A stretch of DNA of 64,000 bases from Bryoerythrophyllum caledonicum (Eukaryota > Streptophyta > Bryopsida > Pottiales > Pottiaceae): NCBI GenBank assembly GCA_963971425.1, contig OZ020517.1, positions 26,802,668 through 26,866,667 on the forward strand, written 5' to 3'. How positions within the stretch are numbered: the first letter of the stretch is position 1; the number at the start of each line of letters is the position of its first letter. The notes beneath the pieces were generated by a model that searched no databases, was not told the origin of the DNA, and was given only the letters and a program-made list of their open reading frames with translations. Positions 56,100 to 64,000 of this stretch are shown here, piece by piece. The translations under genes were made by a program, and so were the position numbers.

Positions 56100-57074
56100 A
56101 CCATGAGGTTTGGGATAACCTTAGTTGTGAGGAGCATTCCGAAGGTGTCTGCTTCCAGATTTTGCTTTCAACACATCCCTGTACTAGACCGTCACCGGGT
56201 TGATGTGGCACGGGATGACATCCTCCAGAACTTGGTGTCAAGGGAGGATCAGTTAATGGATGGATCCACCCCATGGCGTGGTCCTCGTGAAAAATCCGTC
56301 GTCCTTATGCCGATGCTCATTCATGCATCTTCTTCGCCAGGGGATATTGTTCTAGACTGCTCTACAGCTACGAGTACGTTTAACATCTCTTCTTGTTTAA
56401 ATAAGTAATTGTTGACCATTTCATGTTAATTAATTTTTATGGTGTTTGAAAATTGAACTTCATTGTTTTCTTATTTTCGAGGAGCTTCTATTCATGCGTG
56501 CGGCAATGTGAACCGTCACATTGCGGCATTAGAGGCTGATAAGGCAATTTTTGAAGCCTTGATCGCTCCTCTAATTCGATCTGCTCTTGCCATAGAAGTG
56601 AAATCAAGAGATGGTGTCATCTCAGAGGATCCAGATAGCAAAGTCATTGTTGTTCAGAAGATCGTGAAGAAGTCAAGGTTTAGTAAGTGAGTATAGCTAC
56701 AATTTCTACTACTAGTGTTATCTTTTCTGATTTGCTTTTATATGTAGCGGTTTTATGAACATGTTGCCATTTGCATTTGCAGAAGCGGTAATTTGAGTTA
56801 CCCTATTCACCACCCTTTTTTTTGTGACCCTAAGTTCTATCCAAGCCCTCCAAAGTCCTCGCAACTCCCTTCATACGCAAATGACGTTGCCAATGAATTA
56901 GCGGAAGGTTCATATCGTACATTTAGACCTAAGAAGTTGATGCTAAGAGGTATAGAGTATGTTGATTTAGAAGCTGTTGAGTCTGAGGATGAAGGCTCCT
57001 TAGATGCAGATAGTACAGATTCTAAAGTCCTTGTAGCAACATCTGATAATTGTGATTTCGATTATATGACTTAG
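56100..57074 (+). pseudogene. B exons: methyltransferase C-terminal block and acidic tail
   Basis: Exon 56100-56373 reads FGITLVVRSIPKVSASRFCF, then GPREKSVVLMPMLIHASS and SPGDIVLDCSTAT. Exon 56482-56687 reads ASIHACGNVNRHIAALEADK. Exon 56783-57074 reads NLSYPIHHPFFCDPKF, then an acidic tail ending CDFDYMT. EKSVVL and PGDIVLDCSTAT followed by ALEADKAIFEAL match the end of N6/N4 methyltransferases (EKPVALM..., GDxVLDPFAGSG, GIEIDxxY). The usual FxGxG is replaced by CSTAT, so cofactor binding may be lost. The start of the first exon is uncertain because two nearby acceptors exist. Confidence 0.6.
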
Positions 57075-57785
57075 CTAGAATTTTGTGTCTTATTGCTTAC
57101 ATAATAATATATTTTTGCATTTGATTGTTCAGTGTTCTTTAAATGCGGTAATCTTCATGATTTTCCTTAGACAGTGAATTATATTTTGTAATGCCTTCAT
57201 AAATATAGTCATCATTTTCTATTCCTTAGTACTAGGCATCTATATTTTAAAATGTACACACAATGGTTACGTTACATATATCTCTACATTTTGCAGTTAT
57301 AGCTCCGTCATTGATATATAATATTTGATGTTATTTTTAAATTTATTTACTATGTTCCATTCAAGTGGCACATACAATATTCTTACACTCTATCATTCAA
57401 TAAGACATAGAGGTAAACTACCTCATTATCCACCATAGCATCATCCATGTAACAAAATTTAAAACAAATCCAAAAAACAAAAAAAACAAAAAAAAGTTGA
57501 AAATATAGATCAAAACATGAAACAAAGACTAGGGAATCGGGAATAACGGGAAAACAAACCCAAAAAATTAAAGATGAAAAATATAAAATACCAATACATT
57601 TTTAAGAATTACAAAAAATAAGAAGATAGAGTGGAAGAAGAATGGAAGAATAAAAAATAAAAAAATAAATAATGGAAGAAGAATGGAAGAATAAAAAAAT
57701 AAGAAGATATTAGAATGGAAGAAGAATGGAAGAATAAAAAAATAAGAAGATATTAGAATGGAAGAAGAATGGAAGAATAAAAAAA
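57075..57785. repeat. AT-rich DNA and about 43-bp tandem repeat
   Basis: After the B stop there is AT-rich sequence with nothing recognised. From about 57615 to 57786 AGAATGGAAGAAGAATGGAA recurs at roughly 43-bp spacing. Confidence 0.6.
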
Positions 57786-57972
57786 TTGCACTATCTATTT
57801 TGTATTATAATAATTATACCCTCGCATTCTGAAATTTCCCCCAAGTGCCTGAACCACGGATATAGGCATGATTTTTTCCCTAAAAAATTGAATTATATTC
57901 AAAATAACTACCAAAACCATGGTCATAGGATATGCTTCACGAGACAGCAATTTCCAAAATTACAGAAAAGTT

Positions 57973-58002
57973 ACCGCTCACCGATCACCGCTCACCGCTC
58001 AC
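57973..58002. repeat. ACCGCTC-type terminal repeat at the left of A2
   Basis: ACCGCTCACCGATCACCGCT (continuing CACCGCTCAC) is the inverse of the terminal repeat beside A1. The A-family TIR therefore faces inward here on the left side. Confidence 0.6.
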
Positions 58003-58879
58003 TAAATAGCTTTTCCCATGTGTCGTCTACTTCAGCAGCGGCGGAGCATGTCTACGCCCACCGCGATTCACCTATGCATGATATCGACCATGTCAATGCC
58101 AACAGAATTTATGAAGAGGAGGATAGTAGCCTTCAGGCTCTAGTTAACGACTTGCCCGATGAGTGCCATGAGGACCTGAGTTGTCGAGGAGGTGAACTTC
58201 TAGAGGTGACTCAAGTGAGTTCTGTTCCAGATCAGGAGAGAACAAAAAGAGAAGAGGAGGTGTCGTTGCTCGTGGAGGAAGAGTTACTTGCTCCTCGAAC
58301 CAGGATGACCGTCAGGAATGTACCACCTTTAAAGCCAAGAAGATCGGACGTGCTTCATCCCCCGTTGTCCGGACCTACACCGATGGAGATAGAACCATCG
58401 TCTCATCCTTCCTCCAGCTAGGATATGGAGACTACAACGGATCCTGAGCAACACTCTGCCGCGAATACACTTGCTAGGTTACAGGACATTGATCCGACTA
58501 TTTCACCCCTAGTAAATAAAGCGCCGTTCGATAGGGAGCTTATCAGAGGTATATTCGAGGAGGCTAGTCAGTCGCTACACGCCTTCAACCCTCCTAGGAA
58601 TGTTTTGAATGCACCTATTGTTGAGCACTACTTGGATGACCCTTTGAATTTCAGTCAAGAAATTCAGCCAACAACCTTTAGGATCGTCCCAACACCTGTT
58701 GATGTTGAGGCTGATGCTGCTGAAAAGGGTCCTCCATCCGCACAACATACCGATGCAAGACCCTCTGCAGAAGGTATGTGGCTATTGAATTCTACCATCT
58801 GGTTGTTTGTTATGTATCTTATATGTTCTACGTTCACAGTATTATCCTCAAAGGATATCAAGATCTGCGATCCTAACGG

Positions 58880-58980
58880 CCATGGTAGGATCTTACGATT
58901 CCTTTGGGGAGGGTAGGATCTTACGTTCCCATTGGGATGGTAGGATCCTACGATTCCAATGGGATGGTAGGATCCTACTA
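58880..58980. repeat. Four GTAGGATCYTAC palindromes in an A2 intron
   Basis: GTAGGATCTTAC at about 58884 and 58912 and perfect GTAGGATCCTAC at 58940-58951 and 58967-58978 lie within about 95 bp. The intron begins gtatgt at 58774 and ends ggtag at 59079. Confidence 0.9.
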
Positions 58981-60087
58981 CCCTCGAGCACTGTTGTCTC
59001 GAATGCTGGCAATGTATAAGCATTTTGAATGGCTTATGGATCGTTTATTCTTCACTAATGACCTTCTTTTTTTGGGTAGGGAAGATGTTGAGGACTGTTC
59101 AACGTTGTGAAAAGGTTCCATCATCGGTGGCACATAAGGGCTGTGGTCCCTCTAGAGAAGGTATGATTCTAGACAATTCTATTGTTTATTATTAGTATTC
59201 TATATTGGAGACTCATTCTTGCAACGTTGGTTTTGTGCAGGAAAACTTACTGCACTCGCCAACAAATCAGCCCCTAGATCAGCAAAGGTAAGGCAACCTT
59301 GGTACATTGTTGTGCTGGACTTGAATGGATTTTTGATTCAGAGATCGTACGATAAGGGGCGTAAAACTGTCGCTAGACCTGAGTGTGCAAATTTTCTGAA
59401 GGTGCTGACAAATAAGGCTATTGTCGTGGTTTGGAGTTGCGCCATGAGGAAAAATGTCGATAGCATGTTACAGCTGGCTTTGGGTAGTTCTACTATAAAG
59501 CTAGAGGACCTAACAGCTACGTCACAATCTGATATTACGGAGTCGAGCTTTCGGAGAGCGGGGAACAACGTTGAGAAGTACATGCTCAAGGACCTCAAAA
59601 ACGTCAGGAAATTTGTTGACCACGTAGACTTCAGTCTGACATTGCTCATTGACGACAGCCCCAAGAAGAACCTCCTCAACGATGAGTTCAGTGCGATTCA
59701 TCTTCAAACGTGGACAGGTGACCTGAAGGACAAGTTCCTCATGAACACTATGCTTCCATGGCTCGAGAATAAGTTTTCCTCAAATCTCTCTGTGGCCAAA
59801 TATGTCCGTAACCATCCCCTTCCCGGATGTTCGGTTCCTGGAGAATTTAGATCCACTACATTGGCTCAGAACATCGTAATTGGGTGTTCTCAAAAATGGA
59901 ATTCCAAAGTCGGGGCATTTCAATGACTACTCACTCGTATCGGTGATGTGCATATTTTGTATATTTTGTTTCAATATAAACTTGTAGGATGTACCTCTAC
60001 CTTATCAGACACTCTTCAATATTGAGGCCATCATCTTATTTTGAATATTATTAATCGCAATATCTCCCATGAATTATCCTTAGGGTG

Positions 60088-60253
60088 GTAGGATCCTACG
60101 ACCCTGAGGAATATAGTAGTTAAGGATACTGTATGATTTTTGTGATGCGGATAGCAGTGTGGTAGGATCCTACGACCCTCATGGATGGAGTAGTTAAGGA
60201 TCTTGTATGGAGGATTTGTTTGTAGTATGGATGGCACTGTGGTAGGATCCTAC
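60088..60253. repeat. Three GTAGGATCCTAC palindromes between the FCP-like domains
   Basis: Perfect copies lie at 60088-60099, 60162-60173 and 60242-60253. They are about 74-80 bp apart, with related flanks (GATGGAGTAGTTAAGGAT-type). This lies in the presumed intron that ends at 60299. Confidence 0.9.
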
Positions 60254-60847
60254 GATCCATGATGTTATTTATAACTTCTATCTTTCTCTATGATCACAGC
60301 GACGCAACGACTCGTCAAAAGTTATCATGTTGTTTGTCAATGGATTGCTTTGTTTCGAGCAATACGAAAACTGCACCCCGCGACGCTTCAATCAGAACAA
60401 CATCATTGTTTGGCCTAGTCTCCTAGAGTTCTTCAGTATACTTCTGAGGTCCTTCCAAGTTGGTATATGGTCGTCCATGGTCCCTGCGCGCCTGAAGAAG
60501 GTCCTTGAAGTCCTCCTCCCCGAAGACATAAGGTCAAGACTTCTTTTTTGTTATGGACGAAACAAGTGTTCAAGGCCACAATTGTATCCTTTTTGTGACA
60601 AGGATCTTCAAAGACTCTCAAGGACCGGAAGACAAAGCAGTTCTGTCTTCCTGACAAAATGTTGATGGTTGATGACCAGCCAATGCATCATGTCTTCAAC
60701 GGAGACCTCGCTTGCTACTTTTTGAAGTCATGGCATGGTGAAATGACCTTATCCAACACATCCAATGTTATACCTAATATTGGCACAATGTTGCTTGCGT
60801 TCATCCTTCCGCTACGATCTTACGCCTCGGTGAAGGGGTATCTGCGG

Positions 60848-63184
60848 TGTCTTGATGTAAATATCTACAGTGTGTAAAATATTTACTTGTTTACCTTTTT
60901 GGAAAGATCTTTGATTAGGAGGACGAAACTTATTGGTGACGCTTCTAGTAGCTTCAAGGTGACGCTTATTGCTCATGGAATTGTTTAAAAGGCGAAAGCC
61001 GTAAACAATATTCACCAATTCGAAGTATTCCTTTACGTTCTTAGAGTTTGTGTTTGGATTTGAAGTTCGAACTAATATGTCGAACTGGAGGGTTTTTATG
61101 GAGTCACAAGAGCTAGAGTCTGAACCGAAGATAGATTTACAGCTTTCCTTGTCTCAGTTGCCAATTCAACCATCTCAACCGGCGGTTTCTACACCATTGC
61201 CATTTCACCCGCAAGATGAAGCTGGATCTTCTCGTCCGCTGAAGCAGCCTCGTGTGGAGCAGCGTTGGCATGGTAATCTCCAAAAGGACGCTCGTGTTTT
61301 AGTAATCTTACTTCAAACTGGATGTGTTGAACCGGGCACCCGTGAAGTGACACTTGAAGGCAGTTTCGAGGGCCTGAACGAAGACCATTATTTCTGTATA
61401 CCTAGGCCAATTGAGCTAAGCACGGGTCACCATCGTTGGTTAGAAAGGCCAGTGAATCCTTTGACAAAGACTCAACGTGCACACTACATCGCAATTACTA
61501 TCAAGCGCATCCTCAAGTTCTTGCAGATGGAGTAGCACTGTTCTTTGACTTTAGTTTTTACCTCTACTTGATTTTGATTGAAGCTTAGTACTAAATTTAA
61601 GTATTTTGTGTTTCATTTGAATGTTAGAAGTTAAAAGATGGTAGATAGAGGGTAGTTTACCTCCTAGTTAGAACTCTAAAAGTTTGTTGACCTTTAAAGT
61701 TAAGTAGATAATTATCTTTTGAGTTTTTCTAGGGCCAATGGATGTTTTGAGGCCCATGTGATATGCACATGGGCTAATCTTATCCACCTTAGGGGTCTAG
61801 AGGGTAGGTAAGCATCTTCTCTCTCCCTCTTAGTCGGGTTTTGGGGAAAAAAGTAGTAAGTGTGCTTATAGAGTGAAGTGTGTGTGTGAGTAGAGAGCCG
61901 AGGGTTTGATGGGCGAGAACTCTAGTTGTAAGAAATATTTTTAAATGAAATTTTGAGGGTTTCTTTTTCTTTGAGATGCGCTTCCAGGGCGATTATTTTC
62001 ACTTGATTTGGAAATGTAAGCAAAAAGTTACAAGCGTGTGAGTGGAGGAGGGTCTGCTGCCACCCAACGAAGAGGAGCAGAGATTCGGGCGGCCACCAAA
62101 GTTTGTAGCTTTTGCGTCTTTCTTTGAAAATTTCAAGAGTTATAGAACTTTTGTTTAGCTTTGCATAAACTTATCATTCAAGTTCATTGGAGTTGAATTG
62201 CAAAGGTTATGAAGGTTTGAAAATGTGAAAATCCGAGGCCATCCATTGAGAGGGCAGAGGTTTCAACAAGCCATAACTTTTGGACAGTAGTTTAGAATGG
62301 TTTGAGATTTAAAAGGTGTGTGCACCATTGTTATAGCTCTTCAAAAAGCTATTACAATTAAGATTTAGAGTTTCGAAGAAGAAGTTATGAGCGATTGAAT
62401 TTCTAGAAGGGTGGAACTTTGAACTCACATAACTTTCGGATAGTAATTTAGAATGATTTGAAATTTGAAGGAGTGTTAGTTATTTGTATTAGCTTTCCAG
62501 AAAGTTATTATACTTACTAGTTGGAGTTTTGAGTCATCTGTGGCACTTGTTTGAAGGTTACAGCCTTGATGGAAATTTTTCCATTGTGTTTTTGAACACT
62601 TCTTTTGAGTTTCTTTGTGTTTTTGAACACATGAAGATTTGAAGACTTGAAGACAAGAAGACATGAAGACTTGAAGACAAGAAGACATGAAGACTCGTGT
62701 GTTGTGGCTTGTGGCTTGTTATTCCTAGCCGGATTTGGAGGCTCGTTGTCTTTATTTTGTTATTCCGAGCCGGATTCGGAGGCTAGTTCTTTTCAATTCT
62801 GCTTCGTAAATTTTGTTGCGGCGAAGTGGGGTTGATCACCCACACGATCGTATTTATGTTGTTCCCACCGATGAGGCGCGATTGCTGGTCACCGTGGATT
62901 TGAATTTTAGGAGCCAATCTTTTGGACGGTTTCAGCTTGTGGTTTGGCCGTCCCATTTTACCCGTCCGAGGCCGTGGGTTCTTATCACCTTACCTTTACC
63001 TTTAACCCGTTTACAGCCACCACATGATAGGCCAACGGAGAGCTGTTTGAAGAGTCAAAGATATGAAGATACGAAGATTTGAAGAACAGAAGAATTGAAG
63101 ACCTGACTGGACTCTCCTGCCATCTATTCCGGTTGCAGCCAGATTCCCCGTCAATTCTCAAAACGCTCCCCTCTCTACACGACA
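60848..63184 (+). mobile_element. F4 element copy 2
   Basis: The ends TGTCTTGATG and CTACACGACA match copy 1. GCGG lies at 60844-60847 and 63185-63188, a 4-bp duplication. Removing it lets the gene C frame run on to a stop at 63266. It is 2,337 bp. The hairpin at 60857-60886 has one arm diverged. A GAAGACTTGAAGACAAGAAG repeat near 62640-62695 is longer than in copy 1. Confidence 0.85.
61050..61535 (+). CDS. F4 ORF, 161-aa protein of unknown function (copy 2)
   Basis: This is the second intact copy of the F4 protein (see 11549-12034). It differs from copy 1 at 11 residues spread along the chain, including DLES to ELES near residue 21 and STM to ITI near the C-terminus. The conserved middle (HGNLQKDARVLVILLQTGCV) is identical. 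The copies are about 49.5 kb apart and lie in the same kind of host element. The intact frame in both is the best evidence that it is a real protein. Function remains unknown. Confidence 0.55.
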   Translation: MFGFEVRTNMSNWRVFMESQELESEPKIDLQLSLSQLPIQPSQPAVSTPLPFHPQDEAGSSRPLKQPRVEQRWHGNLQKDARVLVILLQTGCVEPGTREVTLEGSFEGLNEDHYFCIPRPIELSTGHHRWLERPVNPLTKTQRAHYIAITIKRILKFLQME

Positions 63185-63373
63185 GCGGGGGCATCCGATG
63201 GATGTAAAGTTTAATTGTAGACTTCTTGAACCATGGCACTTTGAGGGAGTGTTTCAAAGTATGTAGTCAGTTCCTTACATTGAACTGTTCTATTGGCGTT
63301 GGTTTTCATCTAGTTTATTCTATGAATATATTTTTTTGATAGTCATTATCCCCATTCTCCACGTAATTGGCAG

Positions 63374-63731
63374 TGTTCAATGCTTCCAGAAGTGCAAGAG
63401 GAGTCTGGAGGGGACCCAGATTTAGGACTACCTCTAGACACGTCCACGATTCACTAGAAGGCACCAGAGGATGATATTGTCTCGTTGGAGTTATTTGGAC
63501 TCTGGAGGAATTGGAAGTGACTTAGCTGCAGTGCTGCAAGTAAGGATCAAGGTCAAACGCTATATCAATGTAGATGTTGATGAAGCAGCAAGGCACGTGG
63601 CCAAACAACATTCACCGCAATTGAGGATCCAATTTCCAGACTTGTTGGCCACTAGTGCCATCAAGACTTATTTTTCCACCCTTGTTGGTGATATTGCCTT
63701 AATGCGACATTTAAGTAAATGTGGACTTTAA
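63374..63731 (+). pseudogene. C5-cytosine methyltransferase-like N-terminal segment, probably frameshifted
   Basis: A spliced exon appears to start at the acceptor tggcag (63373). A frameshift lies near 63495 within motif I: VSLELF is in one frame and SGGIGSDLAAVLQ in the next. Together these resemble the F-x-G-x-G cofactor motif of C5 methyltransferases. The following IKVKRYINVDVDEAARHVAK fits motif II of DNMT3-like enzymes, and SPQLRIQFPDLLATSAIK follows. The catalytic Pro-Cys motif would lie beyond the stop at 63731 and is not seen. C5 methyltransferases in retrotransposons are known from Symbiodinium and a charophyte. It may belong with gene C or to a separate gene. Confidence 0.55.
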
Positions 63732-63984
63732 GATGAATTCTCGACTTTGGATCAATTCTTGATATAGGAAGCAAGATCATGAGATCATATGGTGTTACCA
63801 TTGGCATCAGGAATATTTCAATAAATATAGGATTGAGCCTACAGATTAGGGGTAACCCCATGACGTATAGCACTGCCGAGCCCACCAAGACATCATATGA
63901 CTTAGCCTTTGTGACTATAGCTTTCACTTTCATCAAGCTTGCATCCTCGTCAACATCTTTGTTAGGTTGCAACACTAGCTCCAA
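63661..63984 (-). other. Minus-strand open frame with faint protease-like phrase
   Basis: The 107-codon frame contains AKSYDVLVGSAVLYVMGLPL, which faintly resembles the end of a retroelement aspartic protease (YDVILG). Its active-site DTG is not seen. It overlaps the end of the C5 methyltransferase segment on the other strand. The window edge cuts the rest. I rate coding as unlikely to moderate. Confidence 0.2.
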
Positions 63985-64000
63985 TTTTGTGATGCTCGTA

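Larger units (their letters stand above)
31542..57074 (+). pseudogene. Element gene B: ParB-like plus N6/N4 DNA-methyltransferase-like protein, interrupted by F2, F1 and hAT insertions
   Basis: Exons I can place: 34554-35246, 35348-35499, 39483-40019, 40271-40413 joined over F1 to 46746-46841, 46958-47654, 48420-48767, about 56100-56373, 56482-56687 and 56783-57074. Their GT-AG junctions keep frame. A ParB-like domain (FFICDGNHRRQAWLNH) is followed by a long helical middle part. Next come a methyltransferase motif IV-like VDLILADLPEG, a C-terminal block EKSVVLMPMLIHASSSPGDI with a degenerate motif I, and an acidic tail. ParB before a beta-class methyltransferase is known from phages and bacterial mobile elements. 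Stops at 39753 (TAA), 47502 (TGA), about 47562 (TAG) and 48648 (TGA) break it. The 5' exons from 31542 are poorly resolved. Confidence 0.65.
58006..63266 (+). pseudogene. Element gene C of A2: two tandem FCP/NIF phosphatase-like domains
   Basis: Exons: to 58773, 59080-59160, 59241-59926, then 60300-60847 joined across F4 to 63189-63266. The first three junctions keep frame. A disordered N-terminal region carries an in-frame TAG at 58419. Domain 1 (from about 59305) shows VVLDLNGFLI, AIVVVWSCAMRKNVDSML and LTLLIDDSPKKNLLND. Domain 2 (60330 on) shows MLFVNGLLCF, FQVGIWSSMVPARLKKVLEV, RLLFCYGRNKCS and, after a frameshift near 60620, KMLMVDDQPMHHVFNGDL. The layout fits the FCP1/NIF phosphatase fold. 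The catalytic DxDx(T/V) is altered to DLNG and FVNG, so it is probably inactive as an enzyme. The ATG is not certain. Confidence 0.65.

Overview
The window looks like nuclear DNA of a plant-lineage eukaryote. The evidence is degenerate TTTAGGG-type telomere-like sequence at the left edge, GT-AG introns that keep reading frame, a hAT element with an 8-bp target duplication, a Mutator-like (MULE) transposase with a SWIM zinc finger, and large nested TG...CA elements. A charophyte alga such as Chara is my best guess, but the sequence does not prove it. I see no convincing single-copy host gene, tRNA or rRNA. No reverse transcriptase or integrase domain was recognisable. Nearly all of the 64 kb is mobile DNA inserted into older mobile DNA.

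Three old, intron-containing element genes form the base layer. A1 (about 3,954-14,258, +) has a ParB-like motif followed by fragments of a DNA N6/N4 methyltransferase. E (about 31,107-14,967, -) is a MULE transposase with a SWIM finger. B (about 31,542-57,074, +) also joins a ParB-like domain to an N6/N4 methyltransferase-like domain. A fourth unit, A2 (about 57,786-64,000, +), has two tandem FCP/NIF phosphatase-like domains followed by the start of a C5-cytosine methyltransferase. A1 and A2 share the palindrome GTAGGATCCTAC and a GGTGAGC-type terminal repeat, so they belong to one family. B carries a different palindrome, GTCTCGGnnCCGAGAC, in its introns.

Younger insertions break these genes, and most can be bounded to the base by target-site duplications. 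F1 has four copies (6,926-10,775; 16,579-24,180; 25,402-29,313; 40,414-46,740). Each is about 3.9 kb once nested insertions are removed, has TG...CA ends and encodes a gag-like coiled-coil protein. F2 has two copies (36,841-38,963; 41,083-43,550) and no gene. F3 has one copy (18,539-22,239) rich in minisatellites. F4 has two copies (11,347-13,650; 60,848-63,184), each with an intact 161-aa ORF. A non-autonomous hAT element lies at 48,898-55,627. All have the size and ends of single long terminal repeats or non-autonomous units, apart from the hAT.

The most interesting theme is that several repeat families each carry their own short palindrome, mostly in introns and non-coding DNA, and that the oldest families encode DNA methyltransferases, two of them with a ParB-like domain. 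ParB proteins bind palindromic sites and MTases modify specific sites. A working hypothesis is a self-recognition, self-marking or anti-silencing system carried by the elements, analogous to VANC proteins and VANDAL motifs in Arabidopsis. The genes seen here are mostly broken by in-frame stops of the kind C-to-T change produces, so these copies are probably inactive relics.
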